NCBI GenBank assembly: GCA_026261815.1
Contig: JAMPIT010000511.1
Span: 868,001-932,000 of the forward strand
Direction of reading: 5' to 3'
DNA: 64,000 bases
Source: Monarcha castaneiventris obscurior
Taxonomy: Eukaryota; Chordata; Aves; Passeriformes; Monarchidae
Positions 24,826 through 35,359 of the stretch are shown here, one piece after another (within the stretch, counting starts at the first letter, position 1; each line of letters begins with the position of its first letter). The notes below the pieces were generated by a model. That model made no database searches. It was given only the letters and a program-made list of their open reading frames with translations, and was not told the DNA's origin. The translations under genes and the position numbers were made by a program.

Positions 24826-26108
24826 TTTTGCTTCTATGACCTGGTGGTCCCTTCCCTCACACAAGGGACTTGTGGTGGAGAAGGTGTTTGCCCTGCATGC
24901 TCCAGGTCAAGGCTACAGGTGCAGGTTGAGGAGCTCTGTTAAAGGCTGTGGCCAGCCAAGCTCCTGGTCATGCAGGAGCCATGTACTCTAAGGAACAGAA
25001 GGTTCTGGAGGGCAGAGAGTTGGGTGCAGATGTGCAGCCAGTGTTTGGGCTGAGAGGTGGGTGGGAATCAGACCTGGGGAGTGACCTGCATGGGAAGGGA
25101 ATGCATAGGATCTGCCAAGAAGGTGAGTGGGACCACTGGACTGCCAGCATTGCTGCTGAGCCTTGCAGAGCAGCACCCCAGAATGAGCATTTAAAGAACA
25201 GATTTTGCAAATAGCCCCAGAGTCCAAATTACAGATCAACAAACACAGCCAGATGGACACTGCTGCCTTCTGGACATCTGCATCATTTATTGATGCTATC
25301 AGGACTCAGCCACGCTGCCAAAACTGGAGGCACAGGCCGTTTGCCAAGGCTCTGCCCAGCACAGCCTCCTGCTCTGCCACAAGGACAGAACAAACTGAAC
25401 AAACCAGGACTCACATTGTGAGCAGGAACCTGGCCCGGCTGTCCAGCCTTCCTGTGAAAACCTGCCCTGAAAGACAAGCTTTAGGAAAGCTCTGTCCTGC
25501 CAGTTGAACCATCTGTCTTGCTCCAACTTATTAATGAGCCACATTCTTACCTTTGCTTGTGTAGCTTCTCAGCTCTGCCAGTTCTGTTCAAGCAGCTTTG
25601 CTTTAGCTTTATATTGACAACAATGCTACCCTGGAAATCTGTCAGTGCAAATGATAGCCACATCCACAACCTTTCCAGGTCTGTGTGAGTGAATTAAACA
25701 TTTCCCAAACTGGCATGAGATCAAGCTGCCCAGACCCTCCCCCAGCCTTGCTATCAAACTCTTTGAGCCTCCAGAACAACGTGGTGGATCCAGCCTGCCT
25801 AACGGGGCTGGTGTCACTCCACAAGGAGCCCTGAACACGCCCGGAAGCCATTTGGAAGAGCATCAGTTGGCCCTGGTTCCCACAGTGGCGTGGGCTGTCT
25901 CTTGGCATCATTGACTCTACTGTAAAGGGGCAGAAGAGGGTTTTGATTATTGACAGTGGCTCATCATTCACTCTGATTTTACTCCTCATCAAGGCTGTTG
26001 CAGTAGCCAGGAATACTGGGGCCTGCTGCCTTCAGAACCATTCTGGAGTGGTTGCTGTCAGCACAGGGATCTCCAGTGCTTACACATCATTAGTGATCTC
26101 ATACAGAT

Positions 26109-26146
26109 CAATATGAAAAGAAAAAAACAACCAACAAAACCAAACC
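26109..26146. repeat. A-rich imperfect tract
   Basis: Interrupted A runs with C every few bases (AAAAAAACAACCAACAAAACC pattern). No retroposon body is recognisable upstream, so it is annotated only as low-complexity DNA. Confidence 0.6.
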
Positions 26147-27649
26147 AAACTATTTAAGCCCATAGCACAAGGAAGAAGGTTGCCTCTATGCAAATATAGC
26201 CAGAAAATCCCCAGACCATATTCCTGGAGGCACTGCAAAATGTGGCTGAACAAAAAAGCATAAAGGATGTCTTCTCCCTTTTCAGCGGTTAGTTTCGTGT
26301 GGTTGGGATTAGCACAGCACTGAACATGTCAGTTAGGTACAAAATTGTTGTCAGCACTGGAAAAATCACTTGCCCTTTGGACAAGCTTACTGCACAATGA
26401 GCTGCTGCGGTGAGGGCGCAGATTCAGCATGTCCAAACACAGGGAGTGAGCACAAGAGCTGTGTTGCTCCTCTCTGGGATGAACGAACTGCAAGGAACAC
26501 ACTCCTGGTTAAAGTACCCCAGAAAGCTTTGTCTCTCACTGTGAGCGGAGATCTGATTTACACTGATAAAAACATGGCACTGAGTGTGCACAGAGCCCCG
26601 GGACCGTTTCAGCTTGTCTTTCTCAGTCCATGCTCAGCACCATCACATTAGTGCTGCACACGAAAGCACAGTAACCTGATTGAGAGGGGGAAAGGGCAGC
26701 AGTGAACAGATGCCATCTGCCAGGAAGCTGAACCTGAGCCACTCTGCCCTGGAACAGGGACTCCGGTGTCAGAGCAAAGCTCTGCTTGCAGGGATGAAAC
26801 ACAGAGCAATTGACCTTTAGGTGACAGTTTGCAGAATGTCAGCTCGAATGACACTGTAGGGAGGGGGGTGGGTGTTATTAAAGTATAAGATACCACCCAC
26901 AAGCAGGAAAATAACAAAATTCCCCTGGGAAAAAAAGCCTGTGATTTGTCCCTCCCCGTGTTAGACTTCTTGGCTCACTGCTTCGAAGATCTTCTATGGG
27001 AGACAAGAGCTTATCAACAGGGTACCTGCATTTCTCAGAAGAGGTAAATTGCCTTTTAACTCCTCTCTATTGCTTTATAAGTGTCCTACTTAGATCTAAT
27101 GATGTGCAAAAGTTTACAAAGCATTTTCCATGACTTGGAATGCTTGGCAGCTTGTGAGTAGAGCAAATAGCTTAGCTGGGATAATAGAGAGGAAATCCAC
27201 TGAAGAGCTCAAGTCATTAAGATGTTTGCATTTGATGAGACAACCAGTACCAAGAGCCAGAGCAAAAGAAATGAGCCAGTGGTGCTCATATGAGGTGCTG
27301 CGAGGCATTTCTGCATCCATCACCTACCTTCCCAGCACCATCAGAGCTGCTGGCTCAAGTACTTTCCTAGTGCACCAGCTTGATTGCTTTCTGCCCAAAA
27401 TCTTGAAAAGCTACAACACACAATTCAGCAATTCTACACACGGAAATAAATAACAAATTAAATGCCACAGTGACCACATCTGCATCACTCCCAAAACTTC
27501 AAGGAGAAGGGCTGAGGTAGCAGGTACCTCCCTGGAGCTCTCTTTGGGAAACATAATCAACTTGAAATTATAAGGTGGAGTTAAAAACCTCTTCGTTCCC
27601 AATCCTCATTGCTGTAGCTTTCATTCATATTTTACAATTTTAGGGAAAC

Positions 27650-27668
27650 TTTTTTTTTTTTTTTTTTT
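27650..27668. repeat. Poly(T), 19 bases
   Basis: An uninterrupted run of 19 T. As an A tail on the minus strand it could mark a retroposed copy, but no recognisable sequence lies to its right in that orientation. Confidence 0.9.
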
Positions 27669-28170
27669 GCTTTATTGCTGAGTGAAATACATCCTTTTTC
27701 CCAGGAGTAACTGGGCAGCCAACTGCCTGGAGAACAGGGAGGACCATTGCAGGAGGACAAAGTGCTGTCACAATGAACTCTGACGGGTCAGGAGGAGGTG
27801 ACAGCCTGCAGACACAGGAGCCCTTGGGCTATTTTGGGTATGTCCATTCATGCCACACATCTTGGAAAGGGAAGCTGAGACAATCACAAACACCTCATGA
27901 GCATCAAGCATCGAGCATCAGATGGAAAGGAGGATTTTACCTTTGTCACTCAGCCTCAGGGACGCATACCAATAGAAGAAGAAGGGATTGAGATTGGAAG
28001 CAAGTAAAAAAAGCTGTTTCAGACTAATGGTTTCTGTGAAGAGGTCAAGAGTCAGACACCTTCAGGCAATGTGGTACACGGGCCCTTGTCCCTGCCCAAT
28101 TCTCAGGTCCCCTGTGGGAGACCCTGTGATGCCACCAAGACTTCTGCCCACTTGTTCCAAGACAATTTAC

Positions 28171-28224
28171 CTTCCTCCTTCCCTGTCTCCTACTATGTTG
28201 CTTTCTCACTATAGACTCCAGTTC
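28171..28224 (-). CDS. Weak candidate exon on the minus strand (54 bases)
   Basis: On the minus strand an acceptor (TTTTTTGTGCTCCAG) precedes GAACTGGAGTC and a donor (GGAAG|GTAAAT) follows. Frame 1 is open for 18 codons, reading ELESIVRKQHSRRQGRRK, basic at the end. No family is recognised and the purine-rich composition could create the opening by chance. Confidence 0.13.
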
Positions 28225-29828
28225 CTGGAGCACAAAAAACCAAGGGTGTTGCCAGTGCTCAGGCGGGAGATGTCACACTGGGGCTTGTGTCTTACCCAAA
28301 CTGTCAGAACATCACTTGAGGACTGACACTGGTGGTTCTATCTGAACTAATCCAGATAAACTCCTTGCTTTTTCTCTCCTGTGGCAACAGACTGTGGCAA
28401 CACAGCATGTCCAGGTGGTATCTGGAAGGACAATGCCTGCCCTTCCAGAGGGATGTTAAAGTCATCCCTAATTTGGCTCGTCTGCTGAGTCCCTGAGTGT
28501 TGTTTCAACAGCTCATGAGAAACAAATTACTTCAGAGCAATGTACATTGCACACAGTTGCATGGAATTCTTTCCCAACCCTTTTTCCTTTGTAGGAATCA
28601 CAAAAATGTTGGATTTTTTATAACTAGGTGAACACTGTGACAGCAGCAATTGTCTGCCATAAATAAATGCCAAGACAAATTAGATTAGACACAGGTACAG
28701 TGATGAAGTCTTCAAAATCCACTTTTCCACAGTGTGTCCTGTTGCAATGTTATTGCTTTCAGACATGACCCTCTGCTGACACAGCACAGGTGCTGTCCCG
28801 GGGCTACAGAGTTTCTCTCCCTGCACCAAAACATGAAGTTGTCAGGCAGGAAATTGCTGGGATTCACATAAAACTATGTTAGTGACAGTTTCATGGGCGC
28901 TTAGTGTATGCTGGATTTGCATGTATCCCCCTCCTCACCATTCATAAATATATGCACAAGCGTCATTTTATTCACACACATTTTGGCAAAAGGCCCATTG
29001 AATTCAGCAGAGAGAAGTCCATTGACTTTGGTAGACTTTGCACATTGCGGGTGAGAACAGATGGAGGCTCCATTCACCAGTTGCCACTCGTTAGTTAAAG
29101 CTTATTATTGCTAAAGAGTTTTGTTAATGCATTTACAAATGGAGCATGATCCAAGTGATGTAACCACCGCCGAGTGCTGGAGAACAGCAGATGTGCTCTT
29201 CCAACATGGATGGAGTGAACAAAGGACACCCCTGTATGCACAGGGCTTACAAACTGGAGTTTACTGGCCCACTCTTCTCTCGGCCTGCAGAAGGCAGCGG
29301 GTCTGCAGCCAAGGCCACTTGCTCACAAGGAAAAGGCACTTCCTAGCAGTCCCAGTGTGAGACCCCACAGACCTGGCACAGGACAAGGAGAAAGAAGGCA
29401 CATGTGAGCACAGGCCCTCTCTGCTGCCTGCAGGAGGGTCCTGTGGGTTTGGGCAGGAGCTACACTGAGCCTTTCCACAAGCTACAGCTAGACAGAGTGG
29501 AAACTCTCCTTGCTTTATGAGGGAACAAGGAATCACATCTCCTGAGCCCAGTCAGGGGAAGAGATGTCTTCTAGAGAAAAAGATCTCCCTACACATGGCT
29601 CCTGCAGCTTTGGCCAAGATCTTTCCTCCAGGGACCCACACCATTGTGTTCCTCAAAAATGGATCTTGTTTCCATGGAGCTCCACAACTCCATGTAGCAA
29701 AGAAAGTAAGGTGGGGACTTCCCAGTGGCTCATGGGCAGGCAGTGCTCAGCAACCAGCTTTTGCAAAAGGCAGGAGAATTTACACTGCCCGTGGAGCCAT
29801 AGGGTTATAACAGCCCTAAAAACAGATA

Positions 29829-30025
29829 ATCCCAAGATGGCTTGGGTTGGAAGGGACCTTAAAATTCATCTTGTTCCACCCCCTGCCATGGGCAGGGACA
29901 CCTTCCACTATCCCAGGTTGCTCCCAGCCCCGTCCAACCTGGCCTTGGACACTTGCAGGGATCCAGGGGCAGCCACAGCTTCTCTGGGCACCCTGTGCCA
30001 GGGCCTCCCCAACCTCACAGGGAAA
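29829..30025 (-). mobile_element. CR1 LINE 3' fragment
   Basis: The left end reads CCAAGATGGCTTGGGTTGGAAGGGACCTTAAAATTCATC. This is followed by CCCTGCCATGGGCAGGGACACC, CCAACCTGGCCTTGGACACTTGCAGGGAT and GCCACAGCTTCTCTGGGCA, the reverse complement of the common CR1 tail. The terminal octamers are mostly lost at the left. The 185-codon plus ORF crossing it is not a gene. Confidence 0.88.
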
Positions 30026-30838
30026 TGTGCCAGTAGTCCAGGAAGTTCTAGCATTAATAAATCAGGAAAGCCAATGGCTGTCCCAAACAAGCTGGAAAGA
30101 GAAGCTAAAAATCCATGCTGATTTTATGGGGTCAGATTAAAAATTAAAAAAGACTTGTTGGACTAATCTAGAGGAATCACTAACAGCTCTGACATGTGAG
30201 TAGTTGGATGAAGAGGAATGGCTTAGTCCAAAATGAGAATGCAACTAGCAAAAAAGGATCACTGAAGAACAAGGAATATTTTCCTTACTGCAAGCCAGAG
30301 GCTTGAGCCCACAGGACAGCTTCTCTTCAAGTGGTGTGAGAAACATACCTGGCACATTCAACACAAAAAACATTCCCTGCTGCAGGTCAGCACCTGAGCT
30401 GGTGTGAACAAATCAGCCTCTGAGACAGATCCAAATAATCAGCATTGAACTATGAAATACCCCAAAACACAGCACTGTGCGCACATGTGGCAAGAGGTAA
30501 TTAGCTTCAGCTCCCAAATACCGGATAACAATGGCGTCAGTGCAGCCTCCTCACACAGTGGCACATTCTGGTTGTTAATTATTGGTGTGCCATCGATGGA
30601 GAATCTCTTCTGTGATTGGAACCTGGCTACTGGGCAGTCCAACATCTCTTGGGGCTGTTTCATGCTCTAACTAGACAGTATCAAAAGTGAGCAACAGACA
30701 AGTTACTGTCCCTGGTGCATCACCTTGCTGCTATGGTGACCCAGTCCACCACTGGGCAGTCCAATGCCCATCAGATCCTGCCCATCCAATGGGCAGATGA
30801 ACCAGAATCAGAATCAGAATCAGAATCAGAGGGTCTCT
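30026..30838. other. Unique sequence ending in a hexamer repeat
   Basis: About 0.8 kb without gene content. Near the right end, TGCCCAT at about 30765 is mirrored by ATGGGCA at about 30789, and the GAATCA repeat follows directly. Confidence 0.5.
30803..30830. repeat. Hexamer microsatellite (CAGAAT)n, about 4.7 copies
   Basis: CAGAAT is repeated perfectly to 30830. It sits immediately upstream of the LTR-like segment and may lie at its 5' boundary. Confidence 0.85.
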
Positions 30839-31370
30839 ATGTGGGCAAGGCTGAGGTCTAAGGCTCAACCCCCAGTTCTGGAAAGTTCTTTGTTACTCGG
30901 TTGTTCATTGGTTGTTGTCAGTTTTCCCTTCCCCTGCTTGCCCTTGATTGGAAAAATGTTACCAGGTTCCTCCCCCTATGTTATGGTTCATTTCTCCCTA
31001 TGTGCTCCTCCCTGTTTTCCCCCCATATAAAATGGCTTGAACGACCCTGCCCCTCGGCTTTTTCGTCCCTGATCTCTTTGGGGATAAACTCCTGGAACTC
31101 AAATGGAAAAGTCCTCTCCTGCCTCCTTTATTCTTGGGAGCTTGGGATTGTGACAGCCTGCCTCCTCGGGGCGTGCACCCTGTGCCTTGAGCCAGCACAG
31201 CCTGACTATCGGCTGCCGAGAACAGACACATTTTGACTGTCGTGTCTGCAAGAAGGTCGCTGGAGCCTGCCTCACAGGAGTGGTACTCCTGAGGCTGACC
31301 CCAAAGTGACGCCTTGCTGAAAACGGAACTTAGGTTTCCTGATTCTGTCTTCTTTTCTGTGTTCACAAAT
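30839..31370 (+). mobile_element. Probable solo LTR of an endogenous retrovirus-like element
   Basis: The segment has LTR-like architecture: inverted CCAAT-type motifs (ATTGGTTG, TTGATTGG) at about 30908-30952, a TATA box (CCATATAAAATGG) at about 31022-31035, a GGGATAAACTCC motif about 55 bases downstream, and a GC- and CpG-richer 3' portion unlike the surroundings. No gag, pol or env coding sequence adjoins it, so if it is an LTR it is solo. I could not find a clean TG...CA pair with flanking target-site duplication, so both boundaries are approximate. The alternative is a host TATA promoter. Confidence 0.45.
31022..31035 (+). promoter_or_regulatory. TATA box within the LTR-like segment
   Basis: CCATATAAAATGG lies 70-120 bases downstream of CCAAT-like motifs and upstream of a CpG-containing stretch. 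A transcription start about 30 bases downstream, near 31055-31060, would be expected if it is active. No ORF of note follows. Confidence 0.45.
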
Positions 31371-33110
31371 GTGGTAGTGGGACTGTGTCAGAGTTTTAGG
31401 GCTCTCACTGCAGCAGAGAAGCACATTTTTGGTCTCAGGAAACAGAAATCCTCCCTAGAACCACAGAAATAATGTAGCTGCATCCTCAGTGGACTTTCAT
31501 TTCTTGGGCTGGTCTTTGTGGCTTGGGGTGTCCAAGCTGGGAAGCTGCTCAAGATGTCAGGTGTTTCCCTGCCCTCAGGCACTCACAAAGCTGGGTGCAG
31601 CGCTCTGCTTTCCTTCCATGGAAGGACCTTCATAGAAAGGTCTTCTTGACCCTCCCACCCAGGCTCTGCATCATTGCAAGCCATATGAAGGAATGGGGAG
31701 ATCCTGTGCAAAGAGGGCGTTACATTCCTGCAGTGGAGGTCTCTGCATCCCTGGGGACTCACTCACTGCCAGGTGCTCACACCTCCCTTTTACTGAGAAA
31801 GCGCAGGGCCAAAGCTGCCAGAAAAGAGGCTCTGACCACTGGACATGGACATAGTATGAGATCCTCGCAAGAGACAGTCACGGATGGTCTGTTTGTAAAC
31901 TTCATGAGATCTGTCACTGTGGCCTGGCTGCACTTGTCAGGACCGAGAGGCAGCTCCTCTGAAGGGCTGGTTAACGGCTTCTGATTATTGCCACTGTGAA
32001 AGAATGCTCCAACTGACTCAAAGTCAGCTGCAGGCTGTAAGGACCTTCTGTTTGAGAAGAGTTGTCACTTAGCTTCTTCGTTGGGCTTCCAGTTACTTGT
32101 GCAGCCTAACCTGAGCCAAACACTGACCAGGAGCTGGCCTTTGTCATATTGCAGTATGTCCAAAAGCACATTTGCATGGGTGTGAGCTCACATGATTTAC
32201 CTGCCATCAGAAACAGACAAAATCCTCTTTTTCATGCTTATTAGAGCAGCGGTACCCACTGGGAATTTCCCCGTGCTTGCAAAAAATGGCATTTTGTTTT
32301 GTTTGAAATAAAAGTATCTAAAAATATTGTTTCTGCACTTGGAAGAAAAATATCTGTCCCACTGGGCACCTCTGGTTGCCTGAACCCTCTGGCTAAATGA
32401 AGTGGAGGAAGGTTTTAAAAACCATTGGAGTTGGGCTGGGAGACTGTAGAGCTAACTCATAAAGCTCTCACAAAGAGCTGGCTCCCCAGACAGCTCCTTA
32501 TGAGGCATGGATGAGCCAGCAAGAGCTTGTTCCAGTGGTCAAGCACTGCGACAGGGGCCCAGAGGGACCACAGAGGGTCTGTCCTTTAAGATTTGCCAAA
32601 CTTGCCTTGACAAACACGGAGCAACGTGTGCCGGCAGGGCAGTGAGATCTGTCTGATCCGTGCTGTGATTTTACATTCTATATTCCAGTGGTGCTGGAGC
32701 ATATCAGAACTGAAATCCCTGCATGGAATCATGCCAGAGTCATGTAACATGAAAACCTGATGTTTCTACACTTCTTAAAATGGTTCAGGGAAGAAAGTGA
32801 ACATACATGAGTTATAGAGGAACCGAACTTTCCGATCCCCACTTTCTCTTTCTGCTTTTTGTCAAGACTACAAGAACAGCATCTCTTGGGGCAGAAAATG
32901 GCTTGAAGAGCTTGTGTTGGGTTATTTTTTTTCCATCTCCTACCTATCCTTCCAAGGCTGGACTTGTTGTTGCGTGGCTTCAGCCATGGTGAATGAGCCC
33001 ACTTCCATGGAGCTGACGTGTCTGAATGCCTTTCGTACAATAATTGAAACGTGGCTCTCTCAGGCAGACTGTAACTAAGCTCATCCTACAACGAAGCTTT
33101 TGTGTCTCAG

Positions 33111-33148
33111 GCAGGTTACCTTCACCTCGGGCAGGTTACCTTCACCTC
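33111..33148. repeat. Perfect two-copy tandem duplication, period 20
   Basis: GCAGGTTACCTTCACCTC at 33111-33128 is repeated exactly at 33131-33148, separated by GG. The lack of any difference suggests a recent duplication or a sequencing/assembly duplication. Confidence 0.85.
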
Positions 33149-34225
33149 AAGTCTCTTCAGCAGTGAGCTACTTTTACAACATCTCTTCTTTAACCATTTG
33201 GCTTGACCATGTACCTGCTGCCTTCCCCCTGCACTAAGCCACGCATCCTGCAGCCCACAGATGCATCTACACACGTCATACTTCCCCATATGAGCCACCC
33301 TGGTGGGTTGTGGAAGTCTCTGTCTTGCTTTTTTGACATCTGTGGGCATGCCCAAAAGCATTACTGAGAAAGCCATTATTTTCTACCCAGGATTAACTCA
33401 TAAGCTCAAAAAAAGCCACTCCTTTGGTCTCCAAGGCCACGTCTGGCCCAGACAGGACTCTCTCCATCACCTGTCCACCTGCACCCAATGGAGCTACTTA
33501 AAACACATGGTCTCCTTCCAATCAGCTCCTGAAATAAAGGCAGAAGGAAAAGTGTTTCTTCTATATTTCAATGCTGATTCTTCAAAAACAAAGCACACAA
33601 AAATTCTTGATCCCAGTTCTGGCAGGAGAGGGCCACAAGGTGCTTTTCTCCCAGAAGGTATCATTGTGCCGAGATCAAATCCAAGTAGTTCTCAAGTTGT
33701 CAGGTTTGGGTGGCTGGTTTCTGCTACAAACAGTTGCCGTAAAAAATAAGGTAAAATCAAACTCCTGCATTTTTGAGAGAAAATGTTGCAAGCCAAAGAC
33801 AGCAGCTAATGCCTGTGGAGAACTGTCCCTTCTCTCCCATCTGGCCTCGTGCTCCAGCACCGCAGGCAACATGGGCAGGGATGACCCCCTGGCACAGTAG
33901 CTATCAACTGGCACAGCTCCTGGGCTGGGCAGGAGGGTCACATCTCCATCCCTCCTCCTGCTGCTCCTCTCCACAAAGGTGAACCCAAACTAGACCCAGG
34001 GAGCACCACTGAGCCGGGAGCAAGGCTTTGCAGCCGTAACCGGCTGTGGAAGAGCAGCCAGGCTCTGTGGCTGGTATCAGTTAGTGTGTGCAGAGCCTAA
34101 AAATAGAGACCCTCTGCTCTCACAATGACTCAGAGATGCAGAAGGGAAACCCACAAGCTCAGTGCTTGGCTGTCCCCTGAGCTGATTGAAAGTTTGCATC
34201 TAAAACTTTGTTTTGACACAAAACG

Positions 34226-34300
34226 GCTTTTTGAAAAACAAACTAACAAAAAAAAACCACCCAAAAAAAAGAAAACCAACCAAAAAAACACCAAACCTCC
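34226..34300. repeat. A-rich low-complexity tract
   Basis: Interrupted A runs with scattered C and CC. As an A tail it would belong to a + strand retroposon ending near 34225, but the preceding sequence is not recognised as one. Confidence 0.7.
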
Positions 34301-34822
34301 TCTCTCACCCCCAGAGATGCTGGGAATTCTTCTCATTTGATCCAAGTTTGCAAGAGGTCTTGGCCAGTAAAGCATGACATTTTGTAGTATTTAAATGCTA
34401 GCTGGCAAACCCCCTGCAAGTATTTACTTGCTAAGCTCTTCCTTGGAGACCTGTGAGACCAGATGAAATGGTGAAAGGTGTTCCAGTTCTCTGGAACTTT
34501 CATGGGGATACAGTTCCCTTTCAGACAGCTCTGACTCCAGCTCATGAAGAACACATCCACCAGCTGTCTTGCTGAATCCCATGAGGAGGGGATCCTTCAG
34601 TCGTTTAACTCCCTCTGTTTGTCCCCTGCGTCAGGGGCTCCAGCCAGTGCCACCCAGGTTTTGGCCATGCTGTGGGTGATTGTAGCCTGGAGGGGAAGCA
34701 GAAGGGAACTGGGGTCCCCTGGGGACATCCATTACTGCTTCAGCTCTATCCTGCCCATGAGAGGAACAGGTCCTTCCTCCCCTGTGTCTGTTTATCTGCC
34801 CCATGGTCACAGGTCATTTTGG

Positions 34823-34978
34823 GACTGGTTGAGCAGCTGCCTGTAATTCTGGAGATGCAATCCAGAGAGATTTTCAAAATTTCTGGACAAGGCCAGGAGC
34901 ATCCTGCCCCATTTTTGACATGGGGGTTTGGATTAGTGACCTGCAGGGATCCTTCCAATCTCAATGGTTCCGTAGTGT
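34823..34978 (+). mobile_element. Degraded CR1 LINE 3' fragment
   Basis: GGTTGAGCAGCTGCCTGTAATTCTGGAGATGC, ATTTTCAAAATTTCTGGACAAGG, a GGGGGTTTGGATTAGTGACC block, GCAGGGATCCTTCCAATCTC and AATGGTTCCGTAG follow the order of a CR1 tail (GGAGATATTCAAAACC, GGGGTTGGACTAGATGACC, GGTCCCTTCCAACC, ATTCTGTGA). It is an old copy with scattered substitutions. Sense is +. Confidence 0.72.
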
Positions 34979-35307
34979 CACCCCTCTCAGGTTCTCATGC
35001 CTGGTGGGGTTGAGCAGGCACAGCCTGAACTCCTGAGGGCAGAGGAGCAGAGCAGCCAGGGCAGCCAGGCACCAGCACAGCCTGCACCCTAAGCCTCCTC
35101 TGCTTTGACTTGAGCCACAGTTGGATTCATTTGGTCCTTCCCCAATTGTGGGTGAGGGGAGGAGAGGCAGCACTGAAACACTCCACACTAGAGTCAGGCA
35201 CCAGGACAAAGACCGCTCACTCACAAAGTGAGCCCTGTGTCTGCTCTGGCAGCTCTACCTCTGCAGAGGACCTGGCCACCAGCCAGGGTCTTCATCTCTT
35301 TCTGCAG

Positions 35308-35359
35308 TCCTGGAAGGCCGAGTGGGCTCTGTGGTGGAGCCGTGTTGGACCGTGGCTCT
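35308..35359 (+). CDS. Weak candidate exon (52 bases)
   Basis: A strong acceptor (CTTCATCTCTTTCTGCAG) and a donor (GGCTCT|GTAAGT) bound 52 bases. All three frames are open, so the sequence does not choose one; the third reads LEGRVGSVVEPCWTVAL. Open frames in all phases reflect GC richness more than coding. Confidence 0.13.

Larger units (their letters stand above)
24826..29828. other. Unique sequence, no gene recognised
   Basis: About 5 kb. It includes an A-rich imperfect tract at 26109-26146, a 19-base T run at 27650 and a weak minus-strand exon candidate at 28171-28224. No gene, promoter island or LINE was recognised. Confidence 0.5.
31371..34822. other. Unique sequence, no gene recognised
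   Basis: About 3.5 kb with short overlapping ORFs only. Contains a 20-base period tandem duplication at 33111-33148 and an A-rich tract at 34226-34300. Confidence 0.5.

Noticed and set aside
28695..28780. Possible C/D-box snoRNA (GTGATGA then CTGA about 75 bases later)
   Set aside because: The flanks of the two boxes do not pair into a terminal stem, and no clear C' and D' boxes are seen.
29564..30121. 185-codon plus-strand ORF
   Set aside because: Its second half is an antisense CR1 tail, and the first half shows no domain.
32237..32260. CAGCGGTACCCACTGG, similar to a hAT transposon terminal inverted repeat
   Set aside because: No matching inverted copy or 8-base target duplication was found nearby.
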